From the NCBI GenBank assembly GCA_023431725.1, contig JAEYVN010000541.1, forward strand, positions 1 through 8,086: 8,086 nt of DNA. Direction: 5' to 3'. Shown here piece by piece: positions 1 through 5,715 of the stretch; within the stretch, counting starts at the first letter, position 1; each line of letters begins with the position of its first letter. The notes below the pieces were generated by a model. That model worked only from the letters and a program-made list of their open reading frames with translations, was not told the DNA's origin and searched no databases. The position numbers were made by a program, and so were the translations under genes. This DNA comes from Pseudomonadota bacterium (GTDB taxonomy: Bacteria; Pseudomonadota; Alphaproteobacteria; Rhizobiales; Xanthobacteraceae).

Positions 1-584
1 CCCGTGATCCTACGACCGATGGATACGATCTTGGACCGAGCGTGGTGAGGCTGGTGAAGGCCGGACCGCAACCCTCGATTAGCGATCATGTCCTGCCCTT
101 CCTCCGCGAACTCAGCAGCGAACTCAACGAGACATGCGGCTTTTACGTCCGCATTGATAATTTCGTGGAGGTGATCGCGTCGGCGATCAGCACGCAGGCG
201 CTGTCTTATACGATGAAGATCGGCGCGCGGGCGCCGCTGTATGCGGTTTCAGCCGGCAAGGTCGTTCTTGCTGAGCTCGATGCTGACGCGTTGAAGCAAT
301 ATCTGGCGGACGCTGTGCTCACCGCTGTAACGCCGCAGACGATCCATTCGAAGGCGCAATTGAAACAGGAAATTCGGAACGTCAAATCGACCGGCTTTGC
401 CTATTCGCACGATGAATTCACGCCCGGCATTACGGCAATTGCGAAAGCGGTCCGCCAAGGCGGCAAATTCCTCGGAGCGATCAATGTCGCCGTGCCGACT
501 GGGCGCTTCACGCCCAGTCGTGACGCAGAGTTTCGCGAAGCGCTCCGCGTGGCCGCCAAGGCAATAGGAGAAGCGGTGGGTTAG
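1..584 (+). CDS. IclR-family transcriptional regulator, 3' part (5' end outside window)
   Basis: The reading frame is open to the left edge and ends with TAG at 582-584. The first residues read RDPTTDGYDLG, which matches the end of the winged helix-turn-helix (the G-x-Y-x-LG wing) that precedes the linker in IclR proteins. The GTG at 42 is therefore internal, and most of the DNA-binding domain lies outside the window. The remaining ~180 residues are the IclR effector-binding domain: GKVVLAEL, the GFAYSHDEFTPGITAIAKAV stretch, and GAINVAVPTGRF near the end. IclR proteins bind small, often aromatic or carboxylic, effectors through this domain and commonly control neighbouring catabolic operons. 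The gene faces the - strand cluster and ends 81 bp from Bug gene 1, with no clear terminator between them. Family assignment is firm; effector and target are unknown. Confidence 0.93.
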   Translation, partial: RDPTTDGYDLGPSVVRLVKAGPQPSISDHVLPFLRELSSELNETCGFYVRIDNFVEVIASAISTQALSYTMKIGARAPLYAVSAGKVVLAELDADALKQYLADAVLTAVTPQTIHSKAQLKQEIRNVKSTGFAYSHDEFTPGITAIAKAVRQGGKFLGAINVAVPTGRFTPSRDAEFREALRVAAKAIGEAVG

Positions 585-665
585 CGCAGCTATAGGCATC
601 GGAGAACCCGCCGAGCGAACCAGCAAACGCAAGTCCGCTCGACGGATACAGCCGAAGAACAGGCG

Positions 666-1628
666 CTAGTTGCCGGCCGTGATCCCGCGTTCCCGGATAA
701 TCGCGCCAAACCGCTCGGAATCATTTTGCGACTTTTTCCGGAAGTCGTCAGGTGTCATCGGCGCAACGATGTTGCCCAGCATTGCGATGCGGTCTTTCAG
801 GGCCGGTGTGGCAAGGAAGCGGTTAATCTCCTTGTTCAGGCGCGCAACAATTTCGGGTGATGTCCCGGCCGGCGCGTAAAATCCGAAGACAGCGTCGGCG
901 TCAAAGCCCTTGAGGCCAAGTTCGTCGAGCGTCGGGACATCGGGGAGTTGCAGCGAGCGTTCCGGGCTGCCGACCGCAAGCACGCGCAGTTTGCCGGCCT
1001 TCACATGCTCAATGGCAATGCCTGGATCGAAAATGAAGTCGAGCTGCCCGGCGAGTAGGTCATTCAATGCCGGCGCGGCGCCGCGATAGGGGACGTGCGT
1101 TGCATTCGTGCCGGTCATGTTCTTCAGCATTTCCGCTGCAAGATGCGGAGAACTTCCGATGCCCGGCGACCCGAAATTGCGCTTTCCGGGATTGGCCTTG
1201 AGATCGGCGACAAAGGCCTTGAAATCCTGCGCCGGATTGTCGGCCCGAATGACAAGATAAAAAGGCACCCGCGCAACGGACGCCACGGGAACGATGTCCT
1301 TCGCCGGATCAAACGGCATCTTGGCGTAGAGATGAGGATTGATGGCGACCATTCCGCCCGATGACATCAGCAGCGTGTGTCCGTCCGGCGTCGCCCTTGC
1401 GACGAATTCGCCGCCCAGATTGCCGCCAGCGCCACCCTTGTTTTCGATGACAATGGGCTGGCCCAGGGTTTCACCCAGAGGCTGGCCAACAAGGCGCGCG
1501 AGTTGATCGGCCGTTCCTCCCGGCGGGAAGTTCACGATGACCCGAAGCGGCTGGGTCGGCCAGTTTTGCGCGAAAGATGGAGATATGAGTGCCACCACAC
1601 AGGCCGCCGCAGCCAAAATCGTTCTCAT
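666..1628 (-). CDS. Bug/TctC-family periplasmic solute-binding protein 1
   Basis: This 320-residue protein has the full length expected for the tripartite tricarboxylate transporter receptor (Bug) family. Residues 1-20 form a signal peptide ending SFA|QNWP, so the mature protein is periplasmic. Family landmarks are the PTQPLRVIV start, the FPPGGTAD ligand loop (34-41), IENKGGAGGN (61-70), PDGHTLL (81-87), THVPYRGAAPAL (177-188), GKLRVLAV (212-219), LPDVPT (228-233) and FGFYAPAGTSP (248-258). A GGGAG Shine-Dalgarno stands just before the ATG. It is the last gene of its run, 59 bp after the amidohydrolase stop, so co-transcription is likely. Bug proteins usually bind carboxylated small molecules. 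No TctA/TctB membrane partners are present, which is common for Bug genes. The ligand cannot be deduced. Confidence 0.93.
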   Translation of the reverse strand: MRTILAAAACVVALISPSFAQNWPTQPLRVIVNFPPGGTADQLARLVGQPLGETLGQPIVIENKGGAGGNLGGEFVARATPDGHTLLMSSGGMVAINPHLYAKMPFDPAKDIVPVASVARVPFYLVIRADNPAQDFKAFVADLKANPGKRNFGSPGIGSSPHLAAEMLKNMTGTNATHVPYRGAAPALNDLLAGQLDFIFDPGIAIEHVKAGKLRVLAVGSPERSLQLPDVPTLDELGLKGFDADAVFGFYAPAGTSPEIVARLNKEINRFLATPALKDRIAMLGNIVAPMTPDDFRKKSQNDSERFGAIIRERGITAGN

Positions 1629-1687
1629 GAATGTCTCCCGGTTATGGTTTCTGGAAGGCGTTACAAAATCAGTCCTATCGCATTCAG

Positions 1688-2668
1688 CTACTTTGCAAGC
1701 AGAGCGGCTGCGTTGTGCGTCGTGATCCGTGCGACGTCCTCTGACGACAGATTCGGCAGCGCACTGACAAAGCCGATCGGGTCATTTTCGCCGACCGGGA
1801 AATCACTGCCCAGGACGAGACGGTCGGCGCCGACCCGGTCAATCAAGGCGCGCAGGACTGACGGATCGTAGACGCAGGTATCGTAATAGAAACGGCGCAG
1901 ATAGCCGCTCGGCTTGTCGCTGATATTCTTTGTCGTGTCCGGATAGTTGGTGACATTCCTGTCGAGGCGACCGAGGTAGTGCGGGAAATATCCGCCGCCA
2001 TGCGCCATGACGATCTTGAGCTTTGGGTGTTTGTCCAACGTCCCTTCGTAGATGAGGGAGGACATCACCTTCACTTCCTCGATCGACTGGCCAATCGAAT
2101 TCCACATGCGATAGTTTTGAAACCACGGGTCGGTGACGCCATGCGGATGGATAAAGGCAACGACGCCGCGCTCCTCGATCGCTTCCCAGAGCGGAGCAAA
2201 CCGGCTTTCGCCAAGATAATTGCCGTTGATATTCGCGGGCAGGCCGACGACGGGAAGATGGAGCTGATCAACGGCTCGTTCGAATTCGGACAACATGTCG
2301 TTCGTGTCGGCCATCGGCAGCGTGAAGCTACCGATGAAACGGCCCGGGTGTCGCACCGTCCAGTCCGCCACCATGTCATTCAGTTGCTGCGTCATTTGCA
2401 GGTCAGACTTGGCATCTGCCCACCAGGTATTCTGCAGCACGCTGCTGACGGAAATGACCGATGTGTCTATCCCGACCGCATCCATGTGATCGATATGGAC
2501 GAGCGGGTCGGCCATTCGGGCATAAACTTCGCCTTTGCCGGATCCGTCGCCGGGCCGGGGGAAGGGACGCTTGCCAAATCCGGTCTGCACGCTGTGGGCG
2601 CCGCAAGTGTCGAGCAGGCGCAGATCGACGACGTGCGAATGGAAATCAATGATGCGGTCCTTTTGCAC
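1688..2668 (-). CDS. ACMSD-type amidohydrolase-2 family metal-dependent decarboxylase/hydrolase
   Basis: This TIM-barrel amidohydrolase has 326 residues when started at GTG 2668. Visible metal-site residues are H10 and H12 (DFHSH), H174 (FIHPH), H223 (MAHGGG) and D289 (LGSDFP). Their order and spacing match aminocarboxymuconate semialdehyde decarboxylase (ACMSD), recalled as H9, H11, H177, H228 and D294. R51 and R234 fall where ACMSD has its two substrate-carboxylate arginines (R51 and R239). The likely chemistry is Zn-dependent, non-oxidative decarboxylation of an aromatic or muconate-type acid; hydrolase or hydratase relatives are possible. I chose GTG 2668 over ATG 2689 because GGAG lies 6 nt before the GTG and the start MQKDRIIDFHSH fits the family, which begins just before HxH. 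The ATG has no visible ribosome site. It lies between two Bug genes, 17 nt from the upstream stop. Fold is secure; substrate is inferred. Confidence 0.88.
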   Translation of the reverse strand: MQKDRIIDFHSHVVDLRLLDTCGAHSVQTGFGKRPFPRPGDGSGKGEVYARMADPLVHIDHMDAVGIDTSVISVSSVLQNTWWADAKSDLQMTQQLNDMVADWTVRHPGRFIGSFTLPMADTNDMLSEFERAVDQLHLPVVGLPANINGNYLGESRFAPLWEAIEERGVVAFIHPHGVTDPWFQNYRMWNSIGQSIEEVKVMSSLIYEGTLDKHPKLKIVMAHGGGYFPHYLGRLDRNVTNYPDTTKNISDKPSGYLRRFYYDTCVYDPSVLRALIDRVGADRLVLGSDFPVGENDPIGFVSALPNLSSEDVARITTHNAAALLAK

Positions 2669-2674
2669 GCTCTT

Positions 2675-2681
2675 CTCCCTT
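2675..2681 (-). promoter_or_regulatory. Ribosome binding site that sets a GTG start for the amidohydrolase
   Basis: On the - strand AAGGGAG lies 6 nt before the GTG at 2668-2666. The competing ATG at 2689-2687 overlaps the Bug2 stop as ATGA, but nothing resembling a Shine-Dalgarno precedes it. The seven extra residues (MTRREKS) would also be translated from the Shine-Dalgarno itself, which argues against them. Confidence 0.65.
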
Positions 2682-2685
2682 CGCG

Positions 2686-3663
2686 TCATTCAGCCGACAG
2701 GCCGGAGTCTTTGATCACTTTGGCCCATTTCGCCTGGTCGCTCTTCAAAAGTTGATCGAGCTTTGCCGGTTCACCGCCGAGAATTTCCAGCCCTTGCGCC
2801 TGGAAGCCTTTGACCACGGCCGGTCGCTGCAGCGCCTTGTTCAAGGCCGCGTTGAGCCGATCGATCGTCTCTGTAGGCGTTCCGGCCGGTGCGAGCAGTC
2901 CGAACCACGTCTCGACCTCAAACCCGGGCAGGCCCTGTTCCACCATCGTAGGAACATCGGGGGAGCTTGGTGCGCGCTGCGACGAGGAGACGCCAAGGAT
3001 CTTGACCTTCCCGGAGCGCGCTAAAGGAGCGATGCTGTGCAGTCCGACGAACATGGCGTCGACATGCCCTCCGGTCAGGTCCGTAACGGCCTTGGCCAGT
3101 CCACTGTAAGGGACATGCGTCATCTTCGTATCGGTCGAGATCTGCAGCAGTTCCGTCGCAAGATGATGCGGCGTGCCCTTGCCAGGACTGGCGTAATTGA
3201 TCTTTCCGGGGCTCGCCTTCGCAAGCTTCGTCAACTCGCTCAGCGAATTCGCAGGAACCTTGGCGGCCACTGCCAGAGCCATATGACCTTTGGCGACAAG
3301 CGCGATGGGCGAGAAGCTCTTGATCGGATCGTATTCGACGTTCTTGAACAGGCTCGGGTTCAGGACGATCGTATTGGCGGTGAGAAGAAGTGTCGTGCCA
3401 TCCGCGGGCGCCCGGGCAACGCTCGCAGTGCCGATGTTGCCACTCGCACCGACGCGATTCTCGACGATGACGGGCTGATTGAGTTCCTCACTGAGCGGAT
3501 CGATGATCGCCCGTGCCGCCGCATCAGGACCAGAACCCGGCGTGAAGGGCACGATGATCGTGATGAGCTTGCCCTTCTGCTCCTGGGCCAATGTGCTGTG
3601 AGAGGACAGGAGGCCACCGGCAAGAGCCAGAGCTAGGGCTGAATAACGGAACAGGCTGGGCAT
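2686..3663 (-). CDS. Bug/TctC-family periplasmic solute-binding protein 2
   Basis: This 325-residue protein starts with a signal peptide with hydrophobic core ALALALAGGLL and likely cleavage after A26 (TLA|QEQ). Bug landmarks follow: IIVPFTPGSGPDAAAR (36-51), QPVIVENRVGASGN (63-76), ADGTTLLL (87-94), THVPYSGLAKAV (182-193), GKVKILGV (218-225), SPDVPT (234-239) and WFGLLAPAGTP (253-263). The ligand loop reads TPGSGPD, unlike PPGGTAD in protein 1, so the two probably bind different ligands. ATG 3663 is preceded by CGGAG. Its stop sits 17 nt before the GTG of the amidohydrolase, so the two are almost certainly co-transcribed. It is the first gene of the Bug2 - amidohydrolase - Bug1 run, which makes a role in supplying the decarboxylase substrate attractive, though unproven. 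Confidence 0.93.
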   Translation of the reverse strand: MPSLFRYSALALALAGGLLSSHSTLAQEQKGKLITIIVPFTPGSGPDAAARAIIDPLSEELNQPVIVENRVGASGNIGTASVARAPADGTTLLLTANTIVLNPSLFKNVEYDPIKSFSPIALVAKGHMALAVAAKVPANSLSELTKLAKASPGKINYASPGKGTPHHLATELLQISTDTKMTHVPYSGLAKAVTDLTGGHVDAMFVGLHSIAPLARSGKVKILGVSSSQRAPSSPDVPTMVEQGLPGFEVETWFGLLAPAGTPTETIDRLNAALNKALQRPAVVKGFQAQGLEILGGEPAKLDQLLKSDQAKWAKVIKDSGLSAE

Positions 3664-3676
3664 TTTTAGACACTCC

Positions 3677-3710
3677 GATTGCTGAAGGTCGCAATCCGAT
3701 CACTCATCGG
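3677..3710. repeat. Two adjacent small inverted repeats in the Bug2 leader
   Basis: GATTGC (3677-3682) pairs with GCAATC (3691-3696) around an 8-nt loop. CCGAT (3696-3700) pairs with ATCGG (3706-3710) around a 5-nt loop. They lie directly upstream of the Bug2 Shine-Dalgarno. They could be an operator for a dimeric regulator or leader RNA structure; short arms leave chance as a real alternative. Confidence 0.35.
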
Positions 3711-3823
3711 CATTGCGCTTGCGGCCGCGAAGGCGGCTCGCACGAGGGAATTGGCTGAAGGCGGCGCCGACGAACGGGTATGACACCGTGCCGGCTGATC
3801 TCACATGCGGTGAGGGACGAGCC

Positions 3824-3901
3824 TTAAGCCGCTAGGGAAGGGGTTTTGTGCGCTCGGTGCGCCGCTGGCGCACAATGGAATGACGCGGTGGTTCCAGACA
3901 T
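3824..3901 (-). CDS. Possible 25-codon ORF with strong ribosome site (leader peptide or gene remnant)
   Basis: AAGGGAG (3917-3911) stands 9 nt before an ATG (3901-3899) in the same direction as the surrounding genes, 40 bp after the flavin reductase stop. This is the spacing expected for the next gene of an operon. The frame encodes MSGTTASFHCAPAAHRAHK plus PSLAA-type residues and stops at TAA 3826-3824. The peptide has no recognised domain and is modestly rich in Ala and His. Competing hairpins at 3846-3875 lie inside it, so ribosome position could affect RNA folding downstream. Alternatives are the surviving start of a deleted gene, or chance. I do not recognise the peptide. Confidence 0.3.
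   Translation of the reverse strand: MSGTTASFHCAPAAHRAHKTPSLAA
3846..3875. repeat. Competing (mutually exclusive) hairpins
   Basis: GTGCGCC (3857-3863) and GGCGCAC (3867-3873) form a perfect 7-bp stem with a 3-nt loop. TTGTGCGC (3846-3853) and GCGCACAA (3868-3875) form a perfect 8-bp stem around a longer loop. Both use the same arm, so only one can form at a time. Neither is followed by a U-tract on either strand, so neither is a standard terminator. Confidence 0.5.
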
Positions 3902-3941
3902 ATTGTTTCTCTCCCTTGAAGCAGGCGCGTTGATTGCGCTC

Positions 3942-4445
3942 TTATTGGATGTTCATCTCTAACGTGGCCGCATATTTCCCATTCTGGTAGATCAGCGGTT
4001 CCACTTCCTGTGCGACATGGATGCGATCGATCTTTGCGATGAAGACGCCGTGGCTGCCAACCTGTACGACCTGCTGGACCGAACAAAACAGATTGGCCTG
4101 GGCATCCTTCAAATAGGGGAGGCCGTCAAGTTCCGCCCAATGGCCGACCGCGAAGCGATCGTGTTCGTGCTGTCGGCTGCCGAAGCGTTGTGACAGCGCG
4201 GCATGCGATGTCTTGAGCAGATTCACGCAGAGGCGTTTTCGGTCGTGGACCTTTGAATAGAGCCGCGCCTCCGAATTGTTGCAGACCAGGATCGTCGGCG
4301 GCTCGGAACAGACCGATGTGACTGCGGTTGCCGTCATCCCGTGGCGGCCTGTTTCGTCGGCGCAAGTGACGATGCTCACCGTCGCGGCGAGCCGACGCAT
4401 CGCCAGGCGAAAATCGGTGTCAAGGTCCGCGGGGATGGGGGGCAT
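3942..4445 (-). CDS. Flavin reductase domain protein (HpaC/NtaB type), flavin supplier for a two-component monooxygenase
   Basis: From ATG 4445 the protein has 167 residues, the normal size for small NAD(P)H:flavin oxidoreductases of the flavin-reductase-like family. It shows the family pattern: FRLAMRRLAATVSIVT (12-27), the flavin-binding GMTATAVTSVCSEPPTILVC (36-55), CVNLL (73-77), GSHGVFIAKI (130-139) and PLIYQNGKYA (150-159). Such enzymes reduce free FMN or FAD for a separate monooxygenase, usually acting on aromatic compounds; no monooxygenase is encoded in the window. The frame is open to 4550, but the extra 35 codons are AT-richer, unlike the family, and contain the candidate promoter/operator. 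The family N-terminus fits the 4445 start. The Shine-Dalgarno there is weak. The gene is isolated by an upstream terminator and a 280-bp downstream gap. Confidence 0.87.
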   Translation of the reverse strand: MPPIPADLDTDFRLAMRRLAATVSIVTCADETGRHGMTATAVTSVCSEPPTILVCNNSEARLYSKVHDRKRLCVNLLKTSHAALSQRFGSRQHEHDRFAVGHWAELDGLPYLKDAQANLFCSVQQVVQVGSHGVFIAKIDRIHVAQEVEPLIYQNGKYAATLEMNIQ

Positions 4446-4469
4446 GATTGTCGACCGTCTCACGTCGGC

Positions 4470-4515
4470 AAGGTATGGGCCAAAATAGTTTGGAGTCAAG
4501 CTATTTGGGTCCAAA
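4470..4515 (-). promoter_or_regulatory. Candidate promoter and operator for the flavin reductase
   Basis: On the - strand TTGACT (4499-4494) is a good -35 match. A weak -10 (ATACCT or TACCTT at 4476-4470) follows at 17-18 nt and lies about 25 nt before ATG 4445. Two palindromes flank the -35: CCAAA-4 nt-TTTGG (4480-4493) and TTTGG-2 nt-CCAAA (4504-4515). Four copies of one half-site around a -35 box suggest a repressor or activator operator. No regulator can be named. Confidence 0.4.
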
Positions 4516-4557
4516 GCGAAGCTGTGAGTTCGGCCGCGCGTGAACAACATGATCCCG

Positions 4558-4588
4558 AAAAAGAAATCGGCGCCAGAGCGGCGCCGAT
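4558..4588 (-). terminator. Rho-independent terminator after Bug3
   Basis: A perfect 9-bp stem (ATCGGCGCC at 4566-4574 with GGCGCCGAT at 4580-4588, 5-nt loop) is followed on the - strand by TTTCTTTTT (4566-4558). It starts 22 nt after the Bug3 stop. It separates the dehydrogenase-propeller-DLH-Bug3 unit from the flavin reductase. A-rich sequence on only one side makes it directional for the - strand. Confidence 0.87.
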
Positions 4589-4610
4589 CTCAACGCAGTT
4601 GAATACTGGA

Positions 4611-5591
4611 TTACTGAGCTTTGTATTCAGTTTTCGGCGTGTTCGCGATCTTGACCAGATCCTCGGCTGCCTTGCGGTCTGCCTTCAGGAAATCAACAAA
4701 GCCGCTGGGACTTGTTGTCGCGGAAACAACCGACTGACTTTCCAGATACGTGACAAATTTAGGGTCGTTAAACACCGACACGAATGCCGCATGGATCTTA
4801 TCGACGACGGGCGCCGGAGTGCCTTTCGGCACGGCCAGGCCCCACCACCCTTGGCCCGGGTAATCGAGGCCAGCTTCCTTGAAGGTCGGCACATCCGGCA
4901 ACATCGGCGAGCGCTTTTCCGATGTCACGGCGAGTACGCGTACCTTGCCGGCGTCCATTGCGCCCCGGAAGTTGCCAATACCAAAGCGTGTCAGCTGCAC
5001 TTCATTTGCAGCCAATGCCTGCGCGGCCGGGCCGCCGCCCTTGTAGGGCACGCCGACGATTTTCGTTCCCCACTGATTGTTCAGCCAGACCCGGAACAGG
5101 TCGGGAAACGAGCCATTGCCGAGCGTCGCGTAATTGAGCCCGTCCGGCTTGGCCTGAGCGAGCGCTTTCAATTCGGCGACTGTTTTCGCGGGGAGATCGG
5201 CATTTACGAAAATGCCTTCCGTCAACAGAAAGAGGCGTGTGACCGGAAGGAGGTCTGTCTCCGGGTTGTAAGGCAGTTTGTCGAACATCACCGGATTGTA
5301 GGACATCGTCGAGTGATAGATGATGCAGAGCGTATAGCCGTCACCCGGAGCTTGCGCGCAAGCCTGTCCGCCGAGGATGCCCGCGGCGCCGCCGCGATTC
5401 TCGATCACGATCGGCTGGCCGAGCTTTGCTTCCACTTCCTTTGCCGCCGCCCGCATGATCACATCCGTCACGCTACCGGCGGCAATCGATACGATCATGC
5501 GGATGGGCTTATCGGGATAGTTTTGAGCGCTGGCCGTTGTCGTGCAAACAGCAAACAGCGCACACGCGAGCACACGCAGACGCAACATCAT
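4611..5591 (-). CDS. Bug/TctC-family periplasmic solute-binding protein 3
   Basis: This 326-residue protein has a signal peptide ending ASA|QNYPDKP (cleavage after A22). It keeps the family landmarks YPDKPIRMIV (25-34), QPIVIENRGGAAGILGG (59-75), GDGYTL (83-88), VGVPYKGGGPA (179-189), GKVRVLAV (215-222), LPDVPT (231-236) and WWGLAVPKGTP (249-259). The first ligand loop is IAAGSVTD (36-43) instead of the usual PPGG-x-x-D, so D43 remains but the loop chemistry differs from proteins 1 and 2. Consecutive ATG codons open the gene, preceded by AGGGAG 7 nt upstream of the first. It is the last gene of its unit, 124 bp after the DLH homologue and just before a strong terminator. The ligand is presumably an organic acid; identity is unknown. 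Confidence 0.92.
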   Translation of the reverse strand: MMLRLRVLACALFAVCTTTASAQNYPDKPIRMIVSIAAGSVTDVIMRAAAKEVEAKLGQPIVIENRGGAAGILGGQACAQAPGDGYTLCIIYHSTMSYNPVMFDKLPYNPETDLLPVTRLFLLTEGIFVNADLPAKTVAELKALAQAKPDGLNYATLGNGSFPDLFRVWLNNQWGTKIVGVPYKGGGPAAQALAANEVQLTRFGIGNFRGAMDAGKVRVLAVTSEKRSPMLPDVPTFKEAGLDYPGQGWWGLAVPKGTPAPVVDKIHAAFVSVFNDPKFVTYLESQSVVSATTSPSGFVDFLKADRKAAEDLVKIANTPKTEYKAQ

Positions 5592-5624
5592 TCTGGTTCT
5601 CCCTAAATCAAGTTTTTTCGAAAG

Positions 5625-5687
5625 TCCGCGTTGGCCGCGGATCTCCCCTCGGTAGGAGGGGTGGGGGCGGGACGCAGCGTCCCGCCC
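5625..5687. repeat. Cluster of three hairpins between the DLH homologue and Bug3
   Basis: Three stems stand almost end to end: TCCGCG/CGCGGA (5625-5641, 6 bp, 5-nt loop), CCCCTC/GAGGGG (5645-5661, 6 bp, 5-nt loop) and a near-perfect palindrome with 11-bp arms and one central base (5665-5687, GGGCGGGACGC and complement). The last lies 28 nt after the DLH stop. No U-tract follows it, so it is not a standard terminator. It may stabilise the upstream mRNA end, reduce expression of Bug3, or be a dispersed palindromic (REP-like) element. Repetition elsewhere in the genome cannot be judged from here. Confidence 0.6.
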
Positions 5688-5715
5688 GAAGGCTAAGAGT
5701 TGTTACCTCGATCGA

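Larger units (their letters stand above)
3664..3941. other. 280-bp non-coding gap before Bug2, rich in short inverted repeats
   Basis: This stretch between the flavin reductase stop and the Bug2 start holds no full gene. I see a 25-codon ORF with a strong ribosome site (3824-3901), two competing hairpins (3846-3875), a perfect CTCAC/GTGAG repeat (3800-3814) and two adjacent stem-loops close to Bug2 (3677-3710). I see no convincing sigma70 promoter and no Rho-independent terminator with a U-tract. Whether Bug2 has its own promoter here or is read through from the flavin reductase is therefore open. Confidence 0.6.

Noticed and set aside
585..665. Possible bidirectional terminator between the convergent IclR and Bug1 genes
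   Set aside because: Only a 4-bp stem (TCCG/CGGA) without flanking A or T tracts is visible; not supportable.
1979..2755. + strand open frame of about 258 codons opposite the amidohydrolase
   Set aside because: It lies opposite a gene with intact catalytic residues; the translation has no family features.
3037..3636. + strand open frame of about 199 codons opposite Bug2
   Set aside because: Shadow of a high-GC codon pattern; composition is Arg-rich and the sequence matches no domain I know.
3664..3720. Sigma70 promoter for Bug2 using TTGCGA near 3690
   Set aside because: The only -10-like sequence at proper spacing overlaps the start codon region, leaving no room for a leader.
3800..3814. 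CTCAC-ATGCG-GTGAG inverted repeat
   Set aside because: Perfect but only 5 bp per arm with no partner site or promoter nearby; chance is likely, so it is mentioned only in the gap description.
3832..4086. 84-codon - strand frame overlapping the flavin reductase 3' end
   Set aside because: Out of frame with a solid gene, no domain, Arg/Pro/His-rich shadow.
4446..4550. N-terminal extension of the flavin reductase to ATG 4550
   Set aside because: The 35 extra codons are not family-like, cover the TTGACT and CCAAA/TTTGG elements and have no good ribosome site; ATG 4445 gives the normal protein length.
4341..5606. Long + strand open frame (about 420 codons) opposite the flavin reductase and Bug3
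   Set aside because: It is antisense to two well-supported genes, has no recognisable domain, is rich in Arg/His/Cys as expected of a shadow frame, and runs through the terminator.
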